Part shown: one piece after another, positions 1 to 6,889 of the stretch
Layout: every line of letters starts with the position of its first letter
Position numbering within the stretch: position 1 is the stretch's first letter
NCBI GenBank assembly: GCA_031278735.1
Contig: JAITJU010000157.1
Coordinates: 1 to 8,194, forward strand
Length of the DNA stretch: 8,194 nt
Reading direction: 5' to 3'
Source: Zoogloeaceae bacterium
GTDB lineage: Bacteria > Pseudomonadota > Gammaproteobacteria > Burkholderiales > Rhodocyclaceae
The notes under the pieces: model-generated
What the model was told of the DNA's origin: nothing
The model's input: the letters and a program-made list of their open reading frames with translations, nothing else
Database searches by the model: none
Position numbers and translations under genes: made by a program

Positions 1-259
1 CGCGCTGGAGCAGCTGGTCGAGTTCATCCCGGACGTCATCCTTTCGGACATCGAAATGCCGCGCATGGACGGCTTCGATCTGGTGCGCAACATTCGCGCC
101 GATCATCGTCTGGACAAGATTCCGGTCATCATGATTACCTCGCGCACCGCCGACAAGCACCGCTCGCTGGCAATGGACATCGGGGCCAATCATTATCTGG
201 GCAAGCCTTACGACGAAGCCGAGCTGCTGCGTTTGCTGGCCGGATATACCTTGCGTTGA
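1..259 (+). CDS. Response-regulator receiver domain, C-terminal end (partial; probably of a PilL/ChpA-like hybrid kinase)
   Basis: The open frame enters from the left edge (reading frame begins at base 2) and ends at TGA 257-259, giving 85 visible residues. They form the last two thirds of a CheY-like receiver. The phosphoacceptor aspartate is in LSDIEMP (codon 47-49), followed by the MDGFDLV turn, the switch threonine in VIMITSR (codon 137-139) and the conserved lysine in LGKPY (codon 203-205). The protein stops right after the last receiver helix, so the receiver is C-terminal. The run ITSRTADKHR followed by NHYLGKPY resembles the terminal receiver of the large CheA-type kinases of type IV pilus/twitching systems (PilL/ChpA). 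A free-standing response regulator or another hybrid kinase cannot be excluded because the N-terminal part is outside the window. The receiver-domain assignment is secure; the parent protein is inference. Confidence 0.9.
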   Translation, partial: ALEQLVEFIPDVILSDIEMPRMDGFDLVRNIRADHRLDKIPVIMITSRTADKHRSLAMDIGANHYLGKPYDEAELLRLLAGYTLR

Positions 260-267
260 GCGCGCCG

Positions 268-309
268 CATCCGTTTTTCGTCCGCGCCTTCGCGGGCGGA
301 AAACGGATG
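268..309 (+). terminator. Strong stem-loop between the receiver gene and argB, possible terminator
   Basis: Bases 268-286 pair with 291-309 as a 19-bp stem closed by a four-base CCTT loop. All positions pair if two G-U wobbles are allowed. It begins 8 nt after the receiver gene stop and ends 31 nt before argB. A T5 run lies at 321-325, but 11 nt beyond the stem, so this is not a textbook Rho-independent terminator. It could end or protect the upstream mRNA, or act in the argB leader. Seen directly: the inverted repeat. Inferred: its role. Confidence 0.5.
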
Positions 310-340
310 GCCGAACCCCGTTTTTCTGGAGCTTTTTTCC

Positions 341-1237
341 ATGTCCACCGAATCCGTTTCTGGCGTCAGCGCCGCCGTCAAGGCGGGCATTCTGGCGGAA
401 GCATTGCCGTACATCCGCAAGTTTCACGGCAAGACCATCGTCGTCAAATACGGCGGCAACGCCATGACGGAAGAGAAGCTGAAACAGGGTTTTGCCCGCG
501 ATGTGGTGCTCCTGAAGCTGGTGGGCATGAATGTGGTGGTGGTGCATGGCGGCGGCCCGCAGATTGAGCGCCTGCTGGCGCGCGTGGGCAAGAAGGGCGA
601 ATTCATCCAGGGGATGCGCGTTACCGACGCGGAGACCATGGATGTCGTGGAAATGGTGCTGGGCGGCCAGGTCAACAAGGATGTGGTCAATCTGATCAAT
701 CAGGCGGGCGGCAAGGCAGTGGGGCTGACCGGCAAGGACGGCGGCCTGATTCGCGCCAAAAAGCTGCTCCTGCCCAACAAGGAAAACCCCGGCGATCTGA
801 TCGACGTTGGTCAGGTGGGCGACATTACCGCCATTGACCCCTCGCTCATCGGCCTGCTGGACTCCGGCGCGTTCATTCCGGTGATTGCCCCGATTGGCGT
901 GGGCGCGGGCGGCGAGACCTACAACATCAACGCCGATGTCGTCGCCGGCAAAATCGCGGAAATCCTGAAGGCGGAAAAGCTCGTGCTGTTGACCAACACG
1001 CCGGGCGTGCTGGATGAAAATGGCCGCCTGCTGACCGGCATCACCCCCAAGGACATTGACGACATGGCGGCCGACGGCGCCCTTTCCGGCGGCATGTTGC
1101 CGAAGATTGCCTCGGCGCTGGAAGCGGCGAAAAACGGCGTCAAGAGCGTACACATCATTGATGGCCGCACCGAGCACGCCCTGCTGCTGGAAATTCTCAC
1201 CGACCACGGCGTCGGCACCATGATTCGCAGCCATTGA
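341..1237 (+). CDS. argB: Acetylglutamate kinase (probably the arginine-sensitive type)
   Basis: This 298-residue cytoplasmic amino-acid kinase phosphorylates N-acetyl-L-glutamate with ATP, the second step of arginine/ornithine synthesis by the acetylated route. Visible family motifs are VVKYGGNAM (Lys36 and the glycine-rich loop), VVHGGGPQI (67-75), GMRVTDAETM (91-100), GLTGKDGG (128-135), YNINADVVAGK (194-204) and LSGGMLPK (248-255, phosphate-binding lysine). About 30 residues precede the first kinase strand, including a predicted helix (AALPYIRKFHGK region). The E. coli enzyme (about 258 residues) lacks this extension, while the hexameric, arginine-inhibited enzymes such as that of Pseudomonas have it, so feedback inhibition by arginine is likely. 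The start ATG is preceded by GGAG at 328-331 with a 9-nt spacer. dapE begins 25 nt after the stop. Identification is firm; arginine sensitivity is inferred from the extension. Confidence 0.97.
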   Translation: MSTESVSGVSAAVKAGILAEALPYIRKFHGKTIVVKYGGNAMTEEKLKQGFARDVVLLKLVGMNVVVVHGGGPQIERLLARVGKKGEFIQGMRVTDAETMDVVEMVLGGQVNKDVVNLINQAGGKAVGLTGKDGGLIRAKKLLLPNKENPGDLIDVGQVGDITAIDPSLIGLLDSGAFIPVIAPIGVGAGGETYNINADVVAGKIAEILKAEKLVLLTNTPGVLDENGRLLTGITPKDIDDMAADGALSGGMLPKIASALEAAKNGVKSVHIIDGRTEHALLLEILTDHGVGTMIRSH

Positions 1238-1262
1238 ATCCTCGCGCGGCCTTCCTTTTCCG

Positions 1263-2399
1263 ATGACAACCCCCGCCGTCCTCGATCTGGCCTGCGCGCT
1301 CATCGCCTGTCCTTCCGTCACCCCGGCGGACGGCGGCGCGCTTGACCTGATCCGCGCGCGTCTCCTGCCGCTCGGATTTTCCTGCGAGGCCATCGACCGC
1401 AACGAAACCCGCAACCTCTGGGCGCGGCGCGGCAACGCCAGGCCGGTGTTCTGTTTTGCCGGGCATGTCGACGTGGTGCCGCCCGGCCCGCTTTCCGCCT
1501 GGACTTCGCCGCCCTTTTCCCCCGCGCTGCGCGACGGCTTTCTTTACGGGCGCGGCGCGGCGGACATGAAGGCTTCCCTGGCCGCCATGCTCGCGGCGGC
1601 GGAAAATTTCATCAATGCGCATCCCGAACATCCCGGCTCCATTGCCTTTCTCGTGACCTCCGACGAGGAAGGCGACGCGGAGGACGGCACGCGCGCGGTC
1701 GTGGAAACCCTGCAAGCGCGGGGCGAGACGATCGACTGCTGCATCGTCGGCGAACCCACTTCGCTTGCCCGGCTGGGCGACACGGTGAAGAACGGGCGGC
1801 GCGGCTCGCTTTCCGGTCGGCTCACGGTCAAGGGCATTCAAAGCCATATCGCCTATCCCGAAAAGGGGAGAAACCCGATCCACGCGCTGGCCCCGGCGCT
1901 CGCCGAACTGACGGCGACGGCCTGGGACGCGGGCGACGAATATTTTCCGCCCACTTCCTGGCAGGTTTCCAACATCCACGCGGGCGTCGGCGCGAACAAC
2001 GTCATCCCGGCCTTTGCGGAAATACGGTTCAATTTCCGCTTTTCCGCCGCCAGCAAGCCGGAAGACCTGCAACGGCGTCTTGCGGACATCCTCGACCGGC
2101 ACGGGCTGGAATACGAACTCGAATGGACATTGGGCGCGCGCCCCTTCCTGACGCCCAGAGGGGAATTGGCCGCGGCGCTTTGCCAGTCGATCCGGGAAGA
2201 AACCGGATTGACGCCGGAATTTTCCACTACCGGCGGCACCTCCGATGGCCGCTTCATCGCCGCCATTTGCCCGCAACTGCTGGAATTCGGCCCGGAAAAC
2301 GCCACGAGCCACCAGATCGACGAGCGCGTCGCGCTCGATTGCCTGCCGACGCTCGCCCGGATTTACGAGCGGGCGCTGGAACGGATGCTGTTGGGTTGA
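1263..2399 (+). CDS. dapE: Succinyl-diaminopimelate desuccinylase
   Basis: This 378-residue M20-family di-zinc hydrolase cleaves N-succinyl-L,L-diaminopimelate to L,L-diaminopimelate and succinate, feeding lysine and peptidoglycan synthesis. The length matches DapE (about 375-377 residues). All expected metal and catalytic residues are visible: His68 and Asp70 in AGHVDVVP, Asp101 in GRGAADMK, the Glu135-Glu136 pair in TSDEEG (general base plus metal ligand), Glu164 in IVGEPTS and His350 in NATSHQID. Each is offset by one from the Haemophilus enzyme as I recall it. The substrate-site segments VKNGRRGS and STTGGTSDGRF are also present. No good Shine-Dalgarno sequence precedes the ATG, and the 25-nt gap after argB suggests co-transcription with it. 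The next gene starts 8 nt after the stop. In other betaproteobacteria I recall dapE next to prmB, so the intervening 3.2-kb gene is unusual. Confidence 0.97.
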   Translation: MTTPAVLDLACALIACPSVTPADGGALDLIRARLLPLGFSCEAIDRNETRNLWARRGNARPVFCFAGHVDVVPPGPLSAWTSPPFSPALRDGFLYGRGAADMKASLAAMLAAAENFINAHPEHPGSIAFLVTSDEEGDAEDGTRAVVETLQARGETIDCCIVGEPTSLARLGDTVKNGRRGSLSGRLTVKGIQSHIAYPEKGRNPIHALAPALAELTATAWDAGDEYFPPTSWQVSNIHAGVGANNVIPAFAEIRFNFRFSAASKPEDLQRRLADILDRHGLEYELEWTLGARPFLTPRGELAAALCQSIREETGLTPEFSTTGGTSDGRFIAAICPQLLEFGPENATSHQIDERVALDCLPTLARIYERALERMLLG

Positions 2400-2407
2400 A
2401 CCGGAAC

Positions 2408-5400
2408 ATGTCCCGCATGTCCCAGCCGCTCCGTCGATTCGCCCAGGCCGTTCGCGAAAAATTTTCCGCCGCCGTGACGGGCGAGCCGGAAGAGCAGCTT
2501 CGCGCCCCTTTTGAGCAACTCCTGCGCGAGGCCGGGCGGGAAATGGGGCTTGACGTTCTCCCCATCGGCGAAACCCTGCTGGAAAACGGCGTGGGGCGTC
2601 CCGATTACAGCGTTGCCCGCGACAAACTCCTTTGCGGATACGTCGAACTCAAGGCGCCCGGCAAGGGCGCGGACGCCGCCTGTTTCAGCGGACACGACAA
2701 GCGGCAATGGCAACGCTTCCGCAACCTGCCCAACATCCTTTACAGCGACGGGCGCGAATTCCGCCTGTACCGCATGGGCGCGTCGGCGCGCGACCTGCGC
2801 CTGCCGCAAGACCCCCGCGCCATCGGCCAGGCCGCCGTCGATACCGAAAGCGCCCGCCAGCTCGCCCTGCTTCTGCGCGATTTCCTCTCCTGGGACCCCA
2901 TTGTTCCCGGCAACGCGAAACAGCTTGCCGAATTTCTCGCGCCGCTTTGCCGCGCCCTGAAGGACGATGTGCTCGACGCGCTCGAACATCGCGTTCCCGC
3001 CGTGGAAGCCGCCGCCGCCGACTGGCGGCGCTATCTCTTTCCCGGCGCGGACAACCCGCGTTTTGCCGACGCCTACGCGCAGACCGTCACCTTCTCCCTC
3101 CTGCTGGCGCGATCCAACGGCAGCGACACACTTCTCGTCGACGAAGCCGTAGCCGCCCTCACCAACGCCAACGGACTACTCGCCCGCGCGCTGCAACTCC
3201 TCACCGACCCGCAAGTAAAAAAGCGCCTCGGCGCCTCGCTGGACATGCTCATGCGCGTCATCCACCGCGTGCCGCCCGGCACGATGAGCGGCGGCAGGCG
3301 CGACCCCTGGCTCAATTTCTATGAGGATTTCCTGGCCGAATACGACCCCGATCTGCGCCGGAACGCGGGCGTCTATTACACTCCGGTGGAAGTCGTGAAA
3401 GCGCAGGTCTGCCTCATCGACGAAATCCTGCGGACGAAGCTGGGCAAAAAAGTGGGCTTCGCCTCTGGCGGCGTCAATGTGCTCGACCCCGCCGCCGGTA
3501 CCGGCACCTATCTGCTCGGCGTCATCGAACACGCCATGGAAACCGTGCACCGCGAAGAAGGCCCCGGCGCGCTGCCCGCCCGCGCCTCGCTGCTGGGCAA
3601 CCTCCTCTACGGCTTTGAACTGATGGTCGGCCCCTACGCAGTAGCCGCCTTGCGGCTCACGCGCATGTTGCAGCAATACGGAGGAGATCGGCCCCCGGAC
3701 GGCGTACAAATCATCCTGAACAACACCCTGGAATCCCCGCACGAAAAAATCCCCGAACTCCCGCTCCTCTACCAACCCATTGGCCTGGAGCACCACCGCG
3801 CCAAACGGGTAAAGGACACCGTGCCCGTCCTCGTCTGCCTGGGCAATCCGCCCTATGACCGCCACGCGGCGGCAACCAGGGACAACCTCGCCATGACCGG
3901 CGGCTGGGTGCGATGGGGAGAAAGCAAAACCGGGGCGGACGCCATTCTTGCCGACTTCATCGACCCCGTGAAAAAAGCGGGTAAAGGCGGCAGCCTCAAA
4001 AACCTCTATAACCTGTACATCTATTTCTGGCGCTGGTGTCTGTGGAAGACCTTCGAGCACGCGCTGGCCAACGGCCCCGGCATCGTCAGCCTCATCACCG
4101 CCAGCTCGTTCCTCGACGGCGACGCCTTTCTCGGCATGCGCCAGCACATGCGCACGCTCTGCGATGAAATCTGGATCATCGACCTGGGCGGCGAAGGACG
4201 CGGCACGCGGCAGGACGACAACATCTTCGCCATCCAGACGCCGGTCGCCATCACGATTGCCGCGCGCTACAAGGGGCCGCGCCCGGACGTTCCGGCGAAA
4301 ACCCATTACGCCCGCATCGAGGGGAGCCGCGCCGCGAAGCTGCATCAACTGGAAAGCCTGCAATCCCTCGCCGATCTGACGTTCGAGGACTGCCCGGACA
4401 CATGGGACGCGCCTTTTCGTCCCGCCGGACGCGGCGCGTATTTCGATTGGCCGCTCTTGACCGACTTGATGCCGTGGCAACATTCCGGGGCGCAAGCCAA
4501 ACGCACCTGGCCGATTGGTCCGACGGAAGATGTCTTGCGGGAACGTTGGCGGCAACTGCTCGCCGCGCCCGACCAAGCGGAAATTTTCAGGAAAAGCCGG
4601 GATCGTGACGTGCAAAAATCCGTGTATCCCCTCCTGATGGAACCTACCAAACTGACGCCCTTGCAAGACTTGCCACCAGAGGCGCAACCCGAAGCCATCC
4701 GGCGCTATGGTTATCGCTCCTTCGATCGGCAATACCTGATCGCGGACAATCGCGTGGGCGATTATCTGCGCCCTGACCTTTGGCGCACGGCATCTGACCG
4801 GCAGCTTTTCTTCGCCAGCCTCCTCACCAAGGTACCGGGAAATGGCCCCGCCCTGACCGTCAGCGCGGAAGTCCCGGATCTGGATTTCTTCTCCGGGCGC
4901 GGCGCGAAAGACATCCTTCCCCTTTACCGCGACGCCAAGGCGGAACTGCCCAATCTGCACCCGCAACTGTTGAAAATCCTCTCCGACACGCAGGGCGCGG
5001 ACGTTTCCCCGGAAGACTTCGCCGCCTATCTCTACGGCTTGCTGGCGCAGCCCGCCTTCACCGCCCGCTTTCACGAAGAACTCGGCAGCCGCGAATTGCG
5101 CATTCCTCTGACAAAAGACGCCAGGCTGTTCAAAAGCGTCGCCGCCGTCGGGCGCGAACTTCTCTACCTGCACACCTTCGGCGAGCGTTTCGCCGAAGGC
5201 CAGAACTGGCCTGCCCCGGTTATAAAGTGCCTCAAGGCCGTTCCCGCCGGACAATTGCCCGATCGCTTCGAGCACGAGGAAGCCAGGAGAATTCTCCGCG
5301 TCGGCGACGGTGAATTCGGCCCCGTGGAGGCCGCGATATGGCAATACGAAGTCTCCGGCCTGAAGGTGGCGCAATCCTGGCTCGGCTACCGCATGGCGAA

Positions 5401-5650
5401 AAGGAAGGGCAAAAAATCCTCGCCGCTGGACGACATCGCGCCTGCCGCCTGGACGAGCGAATACACGAGCGAACTCCTGCGTTTGCTGAATCTTCTGACG
5501 CGCACGCTGGCCCTGCACCCCCAACAGGCCGCCCTGCTCGAAGAAGTCCTGCGCGGCCCTTTGCTGCGGGCAAGCGATCTTCCTGCCGTCCTCCCGGAGT
5601 TTCGCAAACCCCCCGCCGCCCACGCCGCGCAAATCGGAATGGAACTATGA
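2408..5650 (+). CDS. Single-chain restriction-modification enzyme: N-terminal nuclease, adenine-N6 DNA methyltransferase, Type ISP-like C-terminal domain
   Basis: The product is 1080 residues from the ATG at 2408. An ATG at 2417 is an alternative. The frame stays open upstream to 2123, but that part overlaps dapE and reads as low-quality shadow sequence. The N-terminal region (about 15-125) has an HsdR-N-like PD-ExK pattern: Pro65-Asp66 in GRPDYSV and Glu80/Lys82 in GYVELKAPG. A mostly helical linker follows (about 140-310). The methyltransferase core has VYYTPVEVV (322-330, motif X), VLDPAAGTGTYLL (358-370, SAM-binding motif I), YGFELMVGPYAV (401-412) and CLGNPPYD (477-484, catalytic motif IV of N6-adenine enzymes). 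The C-terminal half is presumably the target-recognition part. Its end (about 935-1050, with SWLGYRM and SSPLDDI) resembles the Type ISP C-terminal specificity domain. No Walker A or DEAD-type motif is visible, so unlike LlaGI-class Type ISP enzymes (about 1,580 residues) it appears motorless, closer in build to Type IIG/IIL enzymes such as MmeI. It likely cuts unmodified DNA and methylates adenine in host sites; specificity is not readable. It is translationally coupled to prmB through an ATGA overlap. Codon use resembles that of its neighbours. Confidence 0.88.
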   Translation: MSRMSQPLRRFAQAVREKFSAAVTGEPEEQLRAPFEQLLREAGREMGLDVLPIGETLLENGVGRPDYSVARDKLLCGYVELKAPGKGADAACFSGHDKRQWQRFRNLPNILYSDGREFRLYRMGASARDLRLPQDPRAIGQAAVDTESARQLALLLRDFLSWDPIVPGNAKQLAEFLAPLCRALKDDVLDALEHRVPAVEAAAADWRRYLFPGADNPRFADAYAQTVTFSLLLARSNGSDTLLVDEAVAALTNANGLLARALQLLTDPQVKKRLGASLDMLMRVIHRVPPGTMSGGRRDPWLNFYEDFLAEYDPDLRRNAGVYYTPVEVVKAQVCLIDEILRTKLGKKVGFASGGVNVLDPAAGTGTYLLGVIEHAMETVHREEGPGALPARASLLGNLLYGFELMVGPYAVAALRLTRMLQQYGGDRPPDGVQIILNNTLESPHEKIPELPLLYQPIGLEHHRAKRVKDTVPVLVCLGNPPYDRHAAATRDNLAMTGGWVRWGESKTGADAILADFIDPVKKAGKGGSLKNLYNLYIYFWRWCLWKTFEHALANGPGIVSLITASSFLDGDAFLGMRQHMRTLCDEIWIIDLGGEGRGTRQDDNIFAIQTPVAITIAARYKGPRPDVPAKTHYARIEGSRAAKLHQLESLQSLADLTFEDCPDTWDAPFRPAGRGAYFDWPLLTDLMPWQHSGAQAKRTWPIGPTEDVLRERWRQLLAAPDQAEIFRKSRDRDVQKSVYPLLMEPTKLTPLQDLPPEAQPEAIRRYGYRSFDRQYLIADNRVGDYLRPDLWRTASDRQLFFASLLTKVPGNGPALTVSAEVPDLDFFSGRGAKDILPLYRDAKAELPNLHPQLLKILSDTQGADVSPEDFAAYLYGLLAQPAFTARFHEELGSRELRIPLTKDARLFKSVAAVGRELLYLHTFGERFAEGQNWPAPVIKCLKAVPAGQLPDRFEHEEARRILRVGDGEFGPVEAAIWQYEVSGLKVAQSWLGYRMAKRKGKKSSPLDDIAPAAWTSEYTSELLRLLNLLTRTLALHPQQAALLEEVLRGPLLRASDLPAVLPEFRKPPAAHAAQIGMEL

Positions 5651-6558
5651 CCCGCGCCGCCCTGTTCGATATTGCCGCAAGCGAACTTCTCACCCTGCGC
5701 GACTGCCTGCGCTTTGCCGTCAGTCGTTTTGCCGAGGCCGGGCTTCATTTCGGGCACGGCTCGGACAACGCCTGGGATGAAGCGGTCTATCTCGCGCTTT
5801 GCGCGCTCCACTTGCCGCAAGACACGCTCGAACCCTTTCTCGACGCCCGCCTGTTGCCGCAGGAGCGGGAGGAGATATTGAACCTCTGCCGCCGCCGGGT
5901 GGAAGAACGCCTGCCCGCCGCCTATCTCACCGGGGAAGCCTGGCTTGCCGGGCATTGCTTCCGGGTCGACGAGCGGGTCATCATTCCGCGCTCCTTCCTC
6001 GCCGAATTGCTGGAAGAGGCGCTCTCGCCCTGGGTCGCCGCGCCGGAAGCCGTCCTTCGCGTGCTGGACATGTGCGCCGGTTCCGGCTGCCTCGCCATTC
6101 TCGCGGCGCTGGCCTTTCCCGACGCCCGGATCGACGCCGTCGACATTTCCCCGGAGGCGCTCGCCGTCGCCCGCGAAAACGTGGCGCGATACGGCCTCGA
6201 AAACCGCGTCCGCCTGATCGAATCCGATGCCTTTGCCGCCTTGCGGGACGAACGCTATGACGTGATTATCGCCAACCCGCCCTATGTGAACGCCGAATCC
6301 ATGTCCCGCCTGCCGCCCGAATACCGCCGCGAACCCGCGCTGGCGCTCGCTTCCGGCAAGGACGGCCTCGACTTCACCCGCCGCCTCATTGCCGAGGCGC
6401 CCCGATTCCTGCGTCCCGACGGCTGCCTGATCGTGGAAATCGGCCACAACCGTAAGGCGCTGGAGGCGGCCTTCCCCCGCCTTCCCTTCACCTGGCTGGA
6501 AACGCGGGCGGGCGATGAATATGTCTTCCTGCTGCGCAAGGCGGACTTCCCGGACTGA
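5647..6558 (+). CDS. prmB: Ribosomal protein L3 N5-glutamine methyltransferase
   Basis: This 303-residue SAM-dependent methyltransferase of the HemK/PrmA-C group transfers a methyl group to a glutamine side chain of ribosomal protein L3, helping 50S assembly. The N-terminal helical domain carries PrmB-specific features: TLRDCLRFAVSRF (16-28), FGHGSDNAWDEAVYL (35-49) and LEPFLDARL (61-69). The Rossmann core shows LDMCAGSGCLAI (140-151, SAM binding), DAVDISPEALAVA (163-175) and IIANPPYV (207-214). LPPEYRREPALALASG (222-237) separates it from PrmC, the release-factor methyltransferase. The start ATG at 5647 overlaps the stop of the preceding gene (ATGA), with GGAA-type Shine-Dalgarno sequence just upstream. 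The frame is open farther upstream to 5338, but that part lies inside the preceding gene and has no PrmB character. Length is close to the usual 300-310. It is the distal gene of the argB-dapE-restriction gene run. Confidence 0.95.
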   Translation: MTRAALFDIAASELLTLRDCLRFAVSRFAEAGLHFGHGSDNAWDEAVYLALCALHLPQDTLEPFLDARLLPQEREEILNLCRRRVEERLPAAYLTGEAWLAGHCFRVDERVIIPRSFLAELLEEALSPWVAAPEAVLRVLDMCAGSGCLAILAALAFPDARIDAVDISPEALAVARENVARYGLENRVRLIESDAFAALRDERYDVIIANPPYVNAESMSRLPPEYRREPALALASGKDGLDFTRRLIAEAPRFLRPDGCLIVEIGHNRKALEAAFPRLPFTWLETRAGDEYVFLLRKADFPD

Positions 6559-6604
6559 CGGCTTTCCCCTTTTTTCCGCGGATATCGCCCGGCGTTTTTC
6601 CCGA

Positions 6605-6634
6605 TTCCCGGCCTCCGATCCCCTGCTCTATAAT
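6605..6634 (+). promoter_or_regulatory. Probable sigma-70 promoter for the small exported protein
   Basis: A perfect TATAAT -10 box lies at 6629-6634. A poor -35 candidate, TTCCCG at 6605-6610 (three of six matches), lies 18 nt upstream. Transcription would start near 6641, giving a leader of about 30 nt before the ATG at 6671. The position, after the prmB stop and before an isolated small gene, fits. The -10 match is seen directly; activity is inferred. Confidence 0.55.
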
Positions 6635-6670
6635 TCCGCGTTCCCCCTTGCCGTCGAAAAGGCTGCGCTC

Positions 6671-6877
6671 ATGTCTCTTTTTTCCCTATCGCGGCGCGTT
6701 CTCTGCCCGCTCTGTCTGCTGTTGCCGCTCTCCGCGCTTCAGGCCGCGCCCGCGCCGTATTATCGGTGGATGAACCTGATCGACGGCAGTCGCGTGTGCT
6801 CCCAGTTGTCCCTGGGGCAGGGCTGGAAAAAAGTGGGCGGGCCGTACAAGGACAGCCGCTGCCAAAAGCCCTTGTGA
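6671..6877 (+). CDS. Small exported protein of unknown function with two cysteines
   Basis: The 68-residue product begins with a typical Sec signal peptide: a basic start (SLSRR), a hydrophobic core (VLCPLCLLLPL) and a likely cleavage site after ALQA (residue 25). The mature peptide of about 43 residues is aromatic and polar, with YYRW, a GSRVCSQ segment, GQGWKKVGGPYKDSRCQ and exactly two cysteines (Cys43 and Cys64) that could form a periplasmic disulfide. There is no lipobox, so it is probably soluble in the periplasm. The ATG at 6671 is chosen because AAAAGG at 6657-6662 sits 8 nt upstream, a TATAAT box lies farther upstream, and the signal peptide starts there. The frame extends upstream to 6515, inside prmB, without support. 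I do not recognise a characterised family. It converges with alr, leaving 9 nt between stops. Confidence 0.75.
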   Translation: MSLFSLSRRVLCPLCLLLPLSALQAAPAPYYRWMNLIDGSRVCSQLSLGQGWKKVGGPYKDSRCQKPL

Positions 6878-6889
6878 TCGCGGCGATCA
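6875..6889. other. 15-bp perfect dyad containing the stop codons of both converging genes
   Basis: TGATCGC (6875-6881) and GCGATCA (6883-6889) are exact inverted repeats around one central G. The left TGA ends the small exported protein and the right TCA is the TGA stop of alr on the other strand. With a usable loop the RNA stem is only about 5 bp and no T tract follows on either strand, so it is a weak terminator candidate at best. Confidence 0.45.

Noticed and set aside
1197..2312. A 371-codon minus-strand open frame opposite dapE
   Set aside because: Shadow of dapE, rich in Arg, Gly and Ala, with no recognisable motif.
2123..2407. Upstream extension of the restriction-modification frame into dapE
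   Set aside because: It would overlap dapE by 277 nt and its residues do not resemble the nuclease family. Family-like sequence begins around 2408-2470.
3008..3021. GCC repeat in the restriction-modification gene as a phase-variation tract
   Set aside because: It is a short trinucleotide run encoding four alanines; changes would stay in frame, and no mono- or tetranucleotide tract long enough for switching is visible in the gene.
3176..5632. An 818-codon open frame on the minus strand opposite the restriction-modification gene
   Set aside because: It lies fully antisense to a gene with clear family motifs. The translation is composition-driven and shows no domain pattern; long antisense frames are expected with G/C-biased third positions.
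5338..5646. Upstream extension of the prmB frame
   Set aside because: It lies inside the restriction gene and lacks PrmB character; the ATGA start at 5647 has suitable spacing and gives the family length.
2408..6558. A multi-gene BREX or DISARM-type defence island around the methyltransferase
   Set aside because: The neighbours are dapE and prmB; no PglZ, helicase, BrxC-like or phospholipase-D gene is present, so only a stand-alone enzyme is supported.
6559..6600. T6 run at 6570-6575 and T5 run at 6595-6599 after prmB as an intrinsic terminator
   Set aside because: No stem longer than about 4 bp precedes either T run with a workable loop.
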